From NCBI RefSeq assembly GCF_001698815.1, contig NZ_LGSI01000073.1, positions 72,291 through 136,290 of the forward strand: a stretch of 64,000 nucleotides of DNA. Reading direction: 5' to 3'. Of this stretch, positions 18,502 to 27,995 are shown in pieces. How positions within the stretch are numbered: the first letter of the stretch is position 1; each line of letters starts with the position of its first letter. The position numbers and the translations under genes were made by a program. This DNA is from Pseudomonas syringae (GTDB taxonomy: Bacteria; Pseudomonadota; Gammaproteobacteria; Pseudomonadales; Pseudomonadaceae). The notes beneath the pieces were generated by a model. The model made no database searches. It saw only the letters and a program-made list of their open reading frames with translations, and was not told where the DNA came from.

Positions 18502-19434
18502 CTACCGGGCGGCGGCAGCCACCAGCAGCGTGCCCGCATCGGCATCAAGCGTGGCGTCGGTGCCCAACGGCACTGCGAAATTGCTGGTGCCATGCCCGAT
18601 GGATAGACCACCCAGGACCGGAATACCCAGCTTGCCCAGACGCTCAGTCAATACCTCGGACGCTGATACTGCACTAAGCCCGTTGCCCGGAAGACTGAAT
18701 TGGCCAACGGCGATACCGGCCAGACGTTGCAGGATTCCGCAGTTGAGCAAATGGGTGAGCATGCGATCAATCCGGTAGCTCGCCTCGCCCACGTCTTCGA
18801 GCAGCAGAATGGCGCCGGTCAGGTCGGGCATGAACGGGGTACCGACACAGGTACTGAGCATGCTCAGATTCCCGCCGAGCAATACTCCCGAGGCACGGCC
18901 CTTGATACGGACATTGAAAGTGGGTTCGTCTGCGTTGGCCTCGACCAGAACCGGCTCGGTGTTCATCAGTGTGTGACGCATGCCACTGGTGAACACACCG
19001 CCGCGCTCAAGCTGGGTCGCCACCGGTCCGTGAACAGTTGCCAGCCGGGCCTCGGTCCAGAGTGCCGCATGCAGGGCGGTAATATCGGAAAAACCTACCA
19101 CCAGCTTCGGATCGCGGCGCACCGCCTCAAAATCCAGACGCTGGATGATCCGCTGCACGCCGTAGCCGCCACGGTTGCAGATAACGCCACGGATTTCAGG
19201 GTCGGCCAGCGCATCATTCAGGTCGCTCGCACGATCTTCATCGCGGCCGGCGTAGAACGAGTATTGATCCAGCGCATGGGGATAGACGCGAGGACGCAAG
19301 CCCCAACCTTGCAACACCTGCACGGCTGATTCGATTTTTTCAGCGGCCACGGGACCGGCTGGCGACACCAGCGCCACCGCATCGCCAGGGCGCAGTGCTT
19401 TGGGATGGAGCGTCGGCAAGCAGATGGAAGGCAT
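18502..19434 (-). CDS. LD-carboxypeptidase (peptidase S66)
   Basis: A 310-aa S66-family enzyme that removes the terminal D-Ala from tetrapeptides during murein recycling. The N-terminal LRPGDAVALVSPAGP, the nucleophile region VGFSDITALHAAL (Ser about 118), the Glu in LLLEDVGEASYR and the His in LSIGHGTSNFAVPLG are all present. It is transcribed from its own region and separated by 97 bases from the MscS-type gene upstream. Confidence 0.92.
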   Translation of the reverse strand: MPSICLPTLHPKALRPGDAVALVSPAGPVAAEKIESAVQVLQGWGLRPRVYPHALDQYSFYAGRDEDRASDLNDALADPEIRGVICNRGGYGVQRIIQRLDFEAVRRDPKLVVGFSDITALHAALWTEARLATVHGPVATQLERGGVFTSGMRHTLMNTEPVLVEANADEPTFNVRIKGRASGVLLGGNLSMLSTCVGTPFMPDLTGAILLLEDVGEASYRIDRMLTHLLNCGILQRLAGIAVGQFSLPGNGLSAVSASEVLTERLGKLGIPVLGGLSIGHGTSNFAVPLGTDATLDADAGTLLVAAAAR

Positions 19435-19531
19435 TCAACTGACTCAGGCTTGAAGTGAAAGGGACTATTCGGAAGCCAAGGTAATGTAGAGCACTCGTGG
19501 CGGTTGATCTACATAACTAATTACCGACACG

Positions 19532-21010
19532 TTAACTGAGTTTGTCCGTCTTGCGCGTCTCTCGCGGTGCCTGGAAGCGCGTGACACCCTTGCGCAGCCA
19601 TTTCAGAAAGCCATTGGGATCGGGCGCCGCCGGCTTGTTGGTGAGCATAGCCGCGCGGGCCTTGGCCCGGAAACGTGCCAGCCCCGCCAACGCGCCGCGC
19701 AACTCGGGATGATCCTTGAGCCAGGGCTCCAGGTCCGCCAGCGCGATGCGGTACACCATGCAATCGGTCAGGGCACTAAAACGTCCCACAGCCGGCGATT
19801 GATCGACAAACCCGGTTTCGCCCATCAGCTCGCCGGGGCCCATGCGCCCTGCTTCGACCCAGCCCTCGGGACGCTCGATGGACACCGAAACGATCCCGGA
19901 TTCGATGATATACAGCGCATCAGGGACGACGCCCGCCGCCAGAATCACTTCATGGTTCTGGAAGGCATTGAGGCGCATGTTGCGCTCAAGCTCGGCCAGG
20001 TCAGCGTTGCTCAACATGCGCAAGGCACCGACCGTGTTGAGCACTGCCGAAACACGGGTCGCGGGGCGCACTTGGTCCTGGCGCGTTTCGCTGGCAGCCA
20101 GTTGGCGATAGATCAAGTCATGCAACTGGTTACGTACCGCAGAACGACGGTCCCGAGACTGAACGTAGCCGGTGACTTCATATTCGACGCTGCGCAGCCC
20201 GGACTTGACGACCACCGCGCTGGAAGCCGGTTGTACCAGCAACTCCCGACAACCTTGCAACGCCTTGCCGATGGCATCCAGGACGAGACTGGGCCGCAGG
20301 CGCACTGAGAGCTCGATGCTCAGGGTCACCGCGTGGAAATGATCCGGACGACTGAAATTGACGATCCGCGTCTTGGCGGCCATGGCATTGGGAATGACCG
20401 CCATGCTGCCTTCGGAGGTCAGCAAATGGGTCGAGCGCCAGTCAATCTCAATGACCTTGCCTTCAATGTCGTCGACACGAATCCAGTCATCGACGCGAAA
20501 CGGTTTGGTGGCATTGAGCACGATGCCGGAGAACACGTCGCTTAACGTGCTCTGAACCGCCAGGCCGAGAATGATTGCCACGGCGCCGGAGGTTGCCAGC
20601 AGGCCTTTGACTGGCAGATCGAGGACGTAAGCTGCTGCCGCCACCGCTGCGACAAGAAAGATGATCGCACCCAGCACGTCTTGCAGCAGATGGCCCTTGC
20701 CGCCAATGCGCGGCGCCAGCAGCACGCTGATGAGGATCGTCAGGGTCCGCGCACCAAACAGCCACCAGGCGATGGACAACGTGGTCGCCAGTACGTGGCG
20801 CGATACCGGCAACTCGGTCGGCACCGTGTTCAAGGGACTCAACCCGGCCTGGACCAAACACATGCTGAACAGCAGGAACAATCCCAGCCGCACCGCCATC
20901 TTCCAGCGTAACCAACGCTGATCCACCCACTGCCAGAATGTCAGGTCGATGACCAGGATCAGCGAAGCGCTGACCAGCGGAAAAGCCAACCACGGGAAAT
21001 CCATCGACAC
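19532..21010 (-). CDS. MscS-type channel fused to cyclic-nucleotide-binding domain
   Basis: A 492-aa protein. The first ~130 residues hold several transmembrane segments. The MscS pore/beta domain follows (LATSGAVAIILGLAVQSTLSDV, then FRVDDWIRVDDIEGKV, described in parts). A C-terminal cyclic-nucleotide-monophosphate-binding/Crp-like domain spans about residues 330-450 (GIVSVSIERPEGW, GPGELMGETGFVD). This is the bCNG architecture: an ion channel of MscS descent that may be gated by cAMP/cGMP rather than only by tension. Gene length is typical for the group. Confidence 0.9.
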   Translation of the reverse strand: MSMDFPWLAFPLVSASLILVIDLTFWQWVDQRWLRWKMAVRLGLFLLFSMCLVQAGLSPLNTVPTELPVSRHVLATTLSIAWWLFGARTLTILISVLLAPRIGGKGHLLQDVLGAIIFLVAAVAAAAYVLDLPVKGLLATSGAVAIILGLAVQSTLSDVFSGIVLNATKPFRVDDWIRVDDIEGKVIEIDWRSTHLLTSEGSMAVIPNAMAAKTRIVNFSRPDHFHAVTLSIELSVRLRPSLVLDAIGKALQGCRELLVQPASSAVVVKSGLRSVEYEVTGYVQSRDRRSAVRNQLHDLIYRQLAASETRQDQVRPATRVSAVLNTVGALRMLSNADLAELERNMRLNAFQNHEVILAAGVVPDALYIIESGIVSVSIERPEGWVEAGRMGPGELMGETGFVDQSPAVGRFSALTDCMVYRIALADLEPWLKDHPELRGALAGLARFRAKARAAMLTNKPAAPDPNGFLKWLRKGVTRFQAPRETRKTDKLS

Positions 21011-21143
21011 GCTCCAGAAAAACCGGAAATCAGGCGCAGCTAAAGCCGATCCGCCTGAAACAAGCCGAGCTTAGCTGATTGAAATCCAAAGCGGTGGGAT
21101 CGGTTGCAAGAGCGCGTCGTCGTGCAACAAATAAGGGCTTGGC

Positions 21144-21243
21144 GGGAGGGGACTTGTCCCTGAAGGCAGTGGCTCAGACGGCATTAATATCAAACTATCC
21201 CGCTGCCTGGCCTATTGCTTTCGGGGACAAGTCCCCTCCTACA
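21144..21243. repeat. Intergenic palindrome (GGGGACTTGTCCCC type, long loop)
   Basis: Arms of the GGGAGGGGACTTGTCCC family at 21144-21160 and about 21221-21243 flank a spacer of about 60 bases. It is situated between two leftward genes. Confidence 0.7.
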
Positions 21244-21262
21244 GAGAGATATATTCAGCGCT

Positions 21263-22024
21263 TCACATCGCCGTCACCCCGCCATCAACCGCCAGCGCCT
21301 GGCCGGTGGTGAAGGCGGCGCCGTCGCAGCACAGGTAAAGCACCGCAGTGGCGACTTCGTCGACCTTTCCGATCCGGCCGACCGGATGCATGGTGGCGGC
21401 AAATTCGCCTTTCTTCGGATCGGATTCCCAGGCGCGGCGGAACATGTCGGTGTCGATGACCGCCGGACAAACCGCGTTGACGCGGATTTTCTTCTTCGCA
21501 TATTCGATAGCGGCAGACTTGGTCAGGCCGATCACCGCGTGTTTCGATGCGCTGTAAATACTCATCTTCGGCGCCGCGCCAAGGCCCGCAACCGAAGCCG
21601 TGTTGACGATGGCCCCGCCGCCCTGGGCGAGCATCAGCGGCAACTGATATTTCATGCACAACCAAACGCCTTTGACGTTGACGCCCATGATCGCGTCGAA
21701 CTCGGCCTCGCTGCCCTCGGACAAGCGACCTTTCTCAATCTCGATCCCGGCATTGTTGAAGGCGTAATCAACCCGGCCATAAGCCGCCACAGCGCGCTCC
21801 ATCAATTGCCGCACTTCGCTTTCCTGAGTGACGTTACAACGCACGAACAACGCGTCGCCGCCGGCTTCGTGAATCAGCTGTGCGGTCCGTTCGCCGCCAT
21901 TGCTGTCCAGATCCGCCACCACCACTTTCAGTCCTTCGGCGGCGAACGCCAGCGCAGTGGCGCGGCCAATGCCTGCTGCGGCGCCTGTCACCAGCGCCAC
22001 CTGACCGGAAAACGTCATGCTCAT
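21263..22024 (-). CDS. SDR-family NAD(P)-dependent oxidoreductase
   Basis: A 253-aa classical short-chain dehydrogenase. The cofactor motif is TGAAAGIG, with NNAG (NNAGIEIEKG), the catalytic Ser in NTASVAG, and YSASK giving the Tyr/Lys pair. Asp39 (VVVADLD) after beta-2 favours NAD(H). It ends in GQALAVDGGVTAM, as common in the glucose/3-oxoacyl-reductase-like group. Substrate is unknown. Confidence 0.92.
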   Translation of the reverse strand: MSMTFSGQVALVTGAAAGIGRATALAFAAEGLKVVVADLDSNGGERTAQLIHEAGGDALFVRCNVTQESEVRQLMERAVAAYGRVDYAFNNAGIEIEKGRLSEGSEAEFDAIMGVNVKGVWLCMKYQLPLMLAQGGGAIVNTASVAGLGAAPKMSIYSASKHAVIGLTKSAAIEYAKKKIRVNAVCPAVIDTDMFRRAWESDPKKGEFAATMHPVGRIGKVDEVATAVLYLCCDGAAFTTGQALAVDGGVTAM

Positions 22025-22273
22025 CGGAATTGTCCTTATTGTTGTGATGAATCGGGAAGAACATTGAGTCTAGCCACTGGGCAGCCCGCTCCGTCAGCAC
22101 TATCAAGCGCTCGGTTGGGGAAGCATGAATTGCAGTGATACAGATGACCTCGCTTCATCATCTTGCTGGATCGACTTGCATTCGCTGAACGCCCTTTGCT
22201 TGCCTCAACCTCGGGCAGCGACTTCAATGATCTTTTACCGTTGCGCCCTTTTGCCCCTTTGCGAGGACCTGCC

Positions 22274-23278
22274 ATGACCAACCAGACCAATCGTCAATTC
22301 CTGCTCGCCAAACGTCCCGTCGGCACAGTCAGCCGGGAAGATTTCACCTATCAGGAAGTGCCGCTCGGCGAGGTTTCGACCGGGCAGATTCTGGTCAAGA
22401 ACCAGTATTTGTCGTTGGACCCGGCCATGCGTGGCTGGATGAACGAAGGCAAGTCATACATTGCGCCAGTGGGTTTGGGCGATGTGATGCGCGCGCTGGG
22501 CGTGGGCGAGGTCGTCGCGTCAGAGAACGACAAGTTTGCCGTAGGCGATTTCGTTCAGGGCGCGCTGGGTGTTCAGGATTACTTCCTCGGCGAGCCCAAA
22601 GGCTTCTATAAGGTCGATCCGAAGCTTGCGCCGCTGCCGAGATACCTGTCTGCGCTGGGCATGACCGGCATGACCGCGTACTTCGCGTTGCTGGATGTCG
22701 GCGCACCGCAAAGCGGCGATACCGTCGTGATTTCCGGTGCGGCGGGTGCAGTAGGCAGCGTCGCGGGACAGATCGCCAAGATCAAGGGCTGCCGCGTGGT
22801 GGGCATTGCCGGCAGCAAGGAGAAATGCCAATCGCTGGTGGAAGAGTTGGGTTTCGATGGCGCTATCGACTACAAGAACGAAGACGTGCTGGCGGGGCTG
22901 AAACGCGAGTGCCCGAATGGGGTGAATGTGTATTTCGATAACGTTGGCGGCGACATCCTCGACGTGGTGCTCAGCCGTTTGGCGCCCAAGGCCCGAGTGG
23001 TGATTTGCGGTGCGATCAGCCAGTACAACAACACGTCACCGGTGAAAGGCCCAAGCAATTATCTGTCGCTACTGGTCAACCGGGCGCGCATGGAAGGTTT
23101 TGTGGTGATGGACTACGCCGACCGCTTCGCCGCCGCAGGCCAGGAAATGGCTGGCTGGATGGCAGCAGGTAAACTCAAGAGCCGGGAAGATATCGTCGAA
23201 GGCCTGGAAACCTTCCCGGAAACCCTGCTGAAGCTGTTCAAGGGCGAGAATTTCGGGAAGTTGGTGTTGAAGGTTTGA
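22274..23278 (+). CDS. Zinc-independent MDR oxidoreductase (CurA/LTB4DH type)
   Basis: A 334-aa medium-chain reductase of the leukotriene-B4-dehydrogenase/curcumin-reductase group. It has the YLSLDPAMRGWMN N-terminal pattern and the NADP motif GAAGAVGSVAGQIAK. No structural zinc cysteines are seen. It likely reduces alpha,beta-unsaturated carbonyls with NADPH. ATG 22274 (MTNQTNRQFLL) is chosen, with GAGGA upstream; the frame is open to 22163. It is divergent from the SDR gene. Confidence 0.9.
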   Translation: MTNQTNRQFLLAKRPVGTVSREDFTYQEVPLGEVSTGQILVKNQYLSLDPAMRGWMNEGKSYIAPVGLGDVMRALGVGEVVASENDKFAVGDFVQGALGVQDYFLGEPKGFYKVDPKLAPLPRYLSALGMTGMTAYFALLDVGAPQSGDTVVISGAAGAVGSVAGQIAKIKGCRVVGIAGSKEKCQSLVEELGFDGAIDYKNEDVLAGLKRECPNGVNVYFDNVGGDILDVVLSRLAPKARVVICGAISQYNNTSPVKGPSNYLSLLVNRARMEGFVVMDYADRFAAAGQEMAGWMAAGKLKSREDIVEGLETFPETLLKLFKGENFGKLVLKV

Positions 23279-23289
23279 ATGCTGATTCC

Positions 23290-23381
23290 GTTGGAGCGAG
23301 GCTTGCCCGCGAAGAAGCAGGTCGCCTCACCCCGAACTTCGAACCTGAGACGCCGCCTTCGCGGGCAAGCCTCGCTCCAAC
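23290..23381. repeat. Perfect intergenic palindrome (GAGCGAGGCTTGCCCGCG type)
   Basis: Perfect 25-base arms (23290-23314 and 23357-23381) contain GGAGCGAGGCTTGCCCGCGA and flank a 42-base spacer. It lies between convergent genes and is a third palindrome family in this window; related halves occur at 31290-31313 and 37646-37673. Confidence 0.85.
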
Positions 23382-23402
23382 AGTGCAATGGTCCGTGATC
23401 AC

Positions 23403-24110
23403 TCAGCCCGGCAAATTCAGCTCAGCCACCACCGCCGCCAGCGCCTTGGCCGGATCGGCGGCCTGACTGATCGGGCGACCGATCACGAGGTAGTCGGAGC
23501 CGGCGTCCAGCGCCTGACGCGGAGTCAGGATGCGGCGTTGGTCGTCCTGGGCGCTGCCGCTTGGGCGAATCCCCGGTGTCACCAATTGCAGCGACGGGTG
23601 CGCGGCTTTCAGGGCCTGAGCTTCCAGCGCCGAGCAAACCAGGCCGTCCATACCGGCTTTTTCCGCCAGCGCCGCCAGACGCAAAACCTGCACCTGCGGA
23701 TCGACGTCCAGACCGATGCCGGCCAGATCTTCACGTTCCATGCTGGTCAGTACAGTCACGCCGATCAGCAACGGTTTAGGACCGCTGCGCTGATCCAGGA
23801 CTTCGCGGCAAGCAGCCATCATGCGCAAACCGCCCGAGCAATGCACATTGACCATCCATACGCCCATTTCCGCAGCGGCCTTGACCGCCATCGCCGTGGT
23901 GTTGGGGATGTCATGGAATTTCAGGTCCAGAAACACTTCGAAGCCCTTGCCGCGCAGGGTTTCCACGATGTCCGACGCACAGCTGGTGAACAGCTCCTTG
24001 CCGACCTTGACCCGGCACAGCTTGGGGTCGAGCTGGTCGGCCAGCTTCAGGGCGGCCTCACGGGTCGGGAAATCCAGGGCGACGATGACAGGAGTCTGAC
24101 AGGCGGACAT
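23403..24110 (-). CDS. pyrF: Orotidine 5'-phosphate decarboxylase
   Basis: A 235-aa TIM-barrel enzyme making UMP from OMP in pyrimidine synthesis. Catalytic DLKFHDIPNT is present (about residues 65-74), and VALDFPT near the N terminus and GIRPSG near the phosphate site are typical. The start at 24110 gives the normal family N terminus (MSACQTPVIV); the open frame extends further upstream without support. Confidence 0.96.
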   Translation of the reverse strand: MSACQTPVIVALDFPTREAALKLADQLDPKLCRVKVGKELFTSCASDIVETLRGKGFEVFLDLKFHDIPNTTAMAVKAAAEMGVWMVNVHCSGGLRMMAACREVLDQRSGPKPLLIGVTVLTSMEREDLAGIGLDVDPQVQVLRLAALAEKAGMDGLVCSALEAQALKAAHPSLQLVTPGIRPSGSAQDDQRRILTPRQALDAGSDYLVIGRPISQAADPAKALAAVVAELNLPG

Positions 24111-24324
24111 GAGCGGGTTCTCTGGTAAGTCGAAATCGGCGCGCATTGTAGCCGAACCCGTCCCCGTACGGGTAATCGATCCGGTGTGCGCAAACCATTG
24201 GCCGATGAACACGCCCTGGACCGGCGCGGTTTCGCAAACAGCAGCAACCAAAGGGGTATGGGGCTAGACTTGAACCATTGAGCAGCGACACCGCTCAAAC
24301 CGGTATCACAAAAAGGAGAGCACT

Positions 24325-24492
24325 ATGCCCTGGTATGCCTGGTTAATTCTGGTAGTTGCAATCGGCTCGATCGTCGGGGGGCTGATGATGCTGCGCGACT
24401 CGGCAAAAAAACTGCCGCTGACCGATGAACAACTCAAACGCGTCCATGAGCGCAATGCCGAGATGGATGCCAAGGAAGCCAAGGATCGCTGA
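24325..24492 (+). CDS. DUF2897-like small membrane protein
   Basis: A 55-aa protein starting MPWYAWLILVVAIGSIVGG. One N-terminal transmembrane helix is followed by a charged cytoplasmic helix (DEQLKRVHERNAEMDAKEAK). It matches the Pseudomonas DUF2897 pattern as I remember it. AAGGAG sits 6-7 bases before the ATG, and a strong terminator follows 8 bases after the stop, giving a compact single-gene unit. Function is unknown. Confidence 0.85.
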   Translation: MPWYAWLILVVAIGSIVGGLMMLRDSAKKLPLTDEQLKRVHERNAEMDAKEAKDR

Positions 24493-24500
24493 ATGCCCCG

Positions 24501-24529
24501 GGGCGATGCCTAACCCGCATCGCCCTTTT
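24501..24529 (+). terminator. Rho-independent terminator of the DUF2897 gene
   Basis: A perfect 9-bp stem GGGCGATGC/GCATCGCCC with a 7-base loop is followed directly by TTTTG. Confidence 0.88.
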
Positions 24530-24551
24530 GTATTGAGCTGATTGTTGCAGC

Positions 24552-25382
24552 CTACGGCGCTTCGAGGCGTTGCTTGCCGGCCACCGAAGACTCGGTCAGC
24601 GGCGAAGTGACAGCAATGCGAAACGGCTGGAAAATTTTCAGCATCTGGCCGTTATCACGCAACTTCGCCAATAACTGGTCAAACCGTGCAGCCGAGATCG
24701 GCGCAGCCGGACGCAGCAAAGCGTAATGCCGATAAACCTGATCGATACGTTCTGAAACCAGCAGTTGTCGGGCTTCGTTTGGGTTGCGCGCGAGAAAGTC
24801 GCTCAAATATGAGCGGGTTACCAGAGCAATGTCGGTACGTCCGCGCAGAACCATCAGCAGGTTGCTGTCGTGGGAATACGTCAGGGTTACGTTAAAGTTT
24901 TCCGCAAGATAAGCAGGATCGGCATTGAACTGCGCAAATGCGTAGTGGTAACCGCTGAACAGGGCCAAGCGCTTGCCGTCAAAATTATTGAAATACGTCT
25001 GATCTCGCCCCTCTACCTTGCGTGCCACGAAAATCTCGGCGTCTTCCAGCTTCATGTCGACAGCCTGATGAGCGATGCGCTCCCAGCCCCAGTCGGGGTT
25101 CTCGAAAATCGCCATGTCGATGCGGCCCTGCTCCAGATCCCGAAAACGGCGCGGGATTGAGGTCGGCACCAGCACGAACTTATAGTCGTGTTGCGCAGCA
25201 TTCAGAGCAGCGGCCAATTCCGGCAGCAGCCCGGTGTCTGCGCCCTTTTCCGGCCGAATGGTATAAGGCGGAAAATGCGCGGCACCAATTCGCACAACTT
25301 GCTCGGCGGCTGCCTCCAGGGACAACAACGCCACTGCGGCCATCAAAACTGCCCGCCAAACCTCTCGCACAGACACATACAT
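24552..25382 (-). CDS. Periplasmic substrate-binding protein (SBP_bac_3 type)
   Basis: A 276-aa protein with a hydrophobic leader ending around LLSLEAAAEQ, then a family-3 solute-binding core: VVRIGAAHFPPYTIRP, RFRDLEQGRIDMAIFENPDW, and a C-terminal half with VLRGRTDIALVTRSYL. It has no adjacent ABC permease genes, so it may be a stand-alone sensor-like or orphan binding protein. The start is uncertain: Met at 25382 or 25343 both fit a signal peptide, and TTG 25448 would add an unlikely N-terminal extension. Confidence 0.78.
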   Translation of the reverse strand: MYVSVREVWRAVLMAAVALLSLEAAAEQVVRIGAAHFPPYTIRPEKGADTGLLPELAAALNAAQHDYKFVLVPTSIPRRFRDLEQGRIDMAIFENPDWGWERIAHQAVDMKLEDAEIFVARKVEGRDQTYFNNFDGKRLALFSGYHYAFAQFNADPAYLAENFNVTLTYSHDSNLLMVLRGRTDIALVTRSYLSDFLARNPNEARQLLVSERIDQVYRHYALLRPAAPISAARFDQLLAKLRDNGQMLKIFQPFRIAVTSPLTESSVAGKQRLEAP

Positions 25383-25914
25383 CAAGACTGCGCACCCCAG
25401 AGTAATAAACAAACGAGCTAAATTAGGCGTTTTGCCAAGTTTAAACAATTGCCCAAAAGAATGAATTCACAGGGTTTTATACCGAAACGTGCCTGAGAAT
25501 CAGTGGCAATGCTTCGTCGGTTCACAACGGCACCTTGCTCACTCATCAATACCCCTCCAGCGACCATTGCGCCAGCGTGGGCAATTTAAGCTGCCCTCTG
25601 CAACCAGGCAAGCATCAGGCCAGGCAGTCGCGCAAATACTTGGCCGAAGACGCCGCCGACGGTCTGCGTGTCGTGCGGGAAATCACTGCACTGCTACTGT
25701 GCAAGGTGTTGAGCGATACGTAATGAGAGTGAACTTGTTCGCGAGGGTCACGTAGGAGCGGCTTTAGCCGCGAGAGACTTTTTCCCGGCTAAAGCCGCTC
25801 CTACACCGCTATGCGGGCAACCAGGAACGCCGCCCGCTCGCTCTAACGGGACCGGCGATTAGTGACAGGACGGCACTGTTTAAACGCCAGCCGGGACGAG
25901 GAGAACAATAAGAA
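25383..25914. other. Intergenic region, 532 bases
   Basis: It contains the palindrome at 25752-25804 and no reading frame I can support. Short open frames near 25489-25755 have Arg-rich, low-information translations and look like chance. It may hold remnants of a lost gene upstream of the biotin carboxylase gene. Confidence 0.6.
25752..25804. repeat. Intergenic palindrome (GTAGGAGCGGCTTTAGCCG)
   Basis: Perfect 19-base arms (25752-25770 and 25786-25804) with a 15-base loop that contains a run of T. It could also act as a terminator. Confidence 0.85.
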
Positions 25915-27924
25915 ATGCACGTTATTCAAGAACACGAATCAGTGGGCCGTAATTTGCCCGTCTTCGACAAGATTCTCATTGCCAATCGGGGGGAAATTGC
26001 CTGCCGCATCATCGGCACCGCCCGCGATCTGGGTTATCGCACGGTGGCGGTCTTCAGTGCCGCCGACAGCGACGCCCGGCACGTGCAGATGGCTGACGAA
26101 GCGGTGTGCATCGGGGCGCCAACGGTGCAGCAGTCTTATTTGAATATCGAGGTGATTCTCGATGCCGCGCAGCGCTCTGGAGCCAACGCCATTCACCCCG
26201 GTTACGGCTTTCTCTCGGAAAGCGCCGAATTCGCCCGCGCCTGCCAAGCCGCCGGCCTGGTGTTCATAGGCCCCAGCGCGGAAGCCATCGAACTGATGGG
26301 CAGCAAGCGTTTGTCAAAATTGGCCATGATTGCTGCCGGTGTACAGTGCGTCGCCGGTTATCAAGGTGTAGAACAGGACGATCAGACCTTGAGCCGCGAA
26401 GCGCGGCGGATCGGCTATCCAGTGCTGATCAAGGCCAGTGCCGGAGGTGACGGACGAGGCATGCGCCTGGTGGAACATGAAGGTCAGCTGCTGGAGCGGC
26501 TCAACACCGCGCGTGCCGAGGCGCAGAACGCTTTCGGTTCGGCGGAGTTGATTCTGGAGCAGGCGCTGATTGATCCGCGTCATGTCGAGGTGCAGGTTTT
26601 CGGCGACAGCCACGGCAACCTGGTCTTTCTCGGCGAGCGCGATTGCTCGGTGCAGCGTCGCCACCGCAAAGTCATTGAAGAGGCGCCCAGCCCCGCCGTC
26701 GACCCGCAGCTGCGCGAAGCCATGGGCAGCGCTGCCTTGACGGCTGCCCGAACCGTGAACTATCAGGGCGCCGGCACTGTGGAGTTTTTGCTGACCCATG
26801 ACGGTCAGTTCTACTTTTTGGAAATGAACACCCGCCTGCAGGTCGAACACCCGGTAACCGAGATGATCACTGGGCAGGATCTGGTGGCCTGGCAGATCAG
26901 AGTGGCGGCTGGCGAAACCCTGCCTTTACGCCAGGACCAGATTCAGCTGAGCGGTCACGCCATCGAGGCGCGGCTGTACGCTGAAGACCCGGCGCGAGGT
27001 TTCCTGCCGCAGACCGGTCGAGTGTTGCGCTGGCAGCCGCTGCTGTTCGAAGGTGTGCGAGTCGATCACGGCTTGCTCGAAGATCAGGCCATCAGCCCGT
27101 TCTACGATCCGCTGCTGGGCAAGATCATCGCTCACGGTGCAACCCGCGAAGAGGCGCGACGCAAGCTTCTGCGCGCGGTGCAAAGCAGCGTGTTACTGGG
27201 CGTGCAGACCAATCAGCGGCTGTTGGCAGGTGTACTGAAACATCAGGCTTTTGTCGACGCACGGGTCGGCACCGGTTTCATCGGCCAGCACCTGCGCGAG
27301 GACGCGAGTCTGCTGCCGCAGATTGCCAAGGCCTCGCAGCTGGCCCTCGCCACGGCCCTGTTCTATCAGGGCTCGGCCAGCGCCCACCCGTCCAAGCCCG
27401 CGGGCTGGAGCAATACGGGGCCGGAGCAACGTCGTTACCTGCTGGGCCACGACGAGCGGGTCATGGAAGTGAATCTGATCCGCAACGGCGCCCGCCTGGA
27501 CCTGAGCATCGCCGACAGCGTCCATAGCGTTCAGGTACTGGAAGCCGACGGACGCTCGGCCCATGTCGAAATCGACGGGGTTCGACGTCGCTATGCCTGC
27601 CACTTGCAGGGCAAGAATCTGTGGTTGCATTGCGAGTCCGGTGCGTTGCATTTCGTTGATCGCACCCATGACACCCTCACCGGTCCGGCGCTCGCCGGTT
27701 CCGGAACCGTCAGGGCGCCCATGGACGGCTCGATTGTCGAGGTATTGGTCAGCGAAGGCGCGACGGTCAGCCAGGGTCAGCTGCTGGTGGTGCTCGAAGC
27801 GATGAAAATGGAGCAGCCGCTCAAGGCCGGGATCGCTGGCGTCATCCGTCAGGTTCAAGTAACCCGCGGCGATCAGGTCAAGGGGCGACAAGTGTTGCTG
27901 GAAGTCGCGCCGTTTCAGGCCTGA
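25915..27924 (+). CDS. Biotin carboxylase/BCCP alpha subunit of an acyl-CoA carboxylase
   Basis: A 669-aa biotin-dependent carboxylase alpha subunit. The biotin carboxylase N domain has KILIANRGEIACRII, the ATP-grasp domain KASAGGDGRGMR, and a long central linker (about 460-590) leads to a C-terminal biotinyl domain with EAMKM (biotin-Lys near residue 631). It resembles methylcrotonyl-, geranyl- or propionyl-CoA carboxylase alpha chains. The usual carboxyltransferase (beta) gene, acyl-CoA dehydrogenase and enoyl-CoA hydratase are all absent next to it, so the partner must be elsewhere or lost. GGAG lies upstream of the ATG with long spacing. Confidence 0.9.
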   Translation: MHVIQEHESVGRNLPVFDKILIANRGEIACRIIGTARDLGYRTVAVFSAADSDARHVQMADEAVCIGAPTVQQSYLNIEVILDAAQRSGANAIHPGYGFLSESAEFARACQAAGLVFIGPSAEAIELMGSKRLSKLAMIAAGVQCVAGYQGVEQDDQTLSREARRIGYPVLIKASAGGDGRGMRLVEHEGQLLERLNTARAEAQNAFGSAELILEQALIDPRHVEVQVFGDSHGNLVFLGERDCSVQRRHRKVIEEAPSPAVDPQLREAMGSAALTAARTVNYQGAGTVEFLLTHDGQFYFLEMNTRLQVEHPVTEMITGQDLVAWQIRVAAGETLPLRQDQIQLSGHAIEARLYAEDPARGFLPQTGRVLRWQPLLFEGVRVDHGLLEDQAISPFYDPLLGKIIAHGATREEARRKLLRAVQSSVLLGVQTNQRLLAGVLKHQAFVDARVGTGFIGQHLREDASLLPQIAKASQLALATALFYQGSASAHPSKPAGWSNTGPEQRRYLLGHDERVMEVNLIRNGARLDLSIADSVHSVQVLEADGRSAHVEIDGVRRRYACHLQGKNLWLHCESGALHFVDRTHDTLTGPALAGSGTVRAPMDGSIVEVLVSEGATVSQGQLLVVLEAMKMEQPLKAGIAGVIRQVQVTRGDQVKGRQVLLEVAPFQA

Positions 27925-27995
27925 TTGGACGTAACGAGGCTAATGTGACTACCCTCCACTCCAGACCAAGTCGATTTGATGGAAAGGAGCCTCAC

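Noticed and set aside
25489-25755. Small protein gene upstream of the biotin carboxylase
   Set aside because: Arg-rich low-information translation, no good Shine-Dalgarno and no recognisable family.
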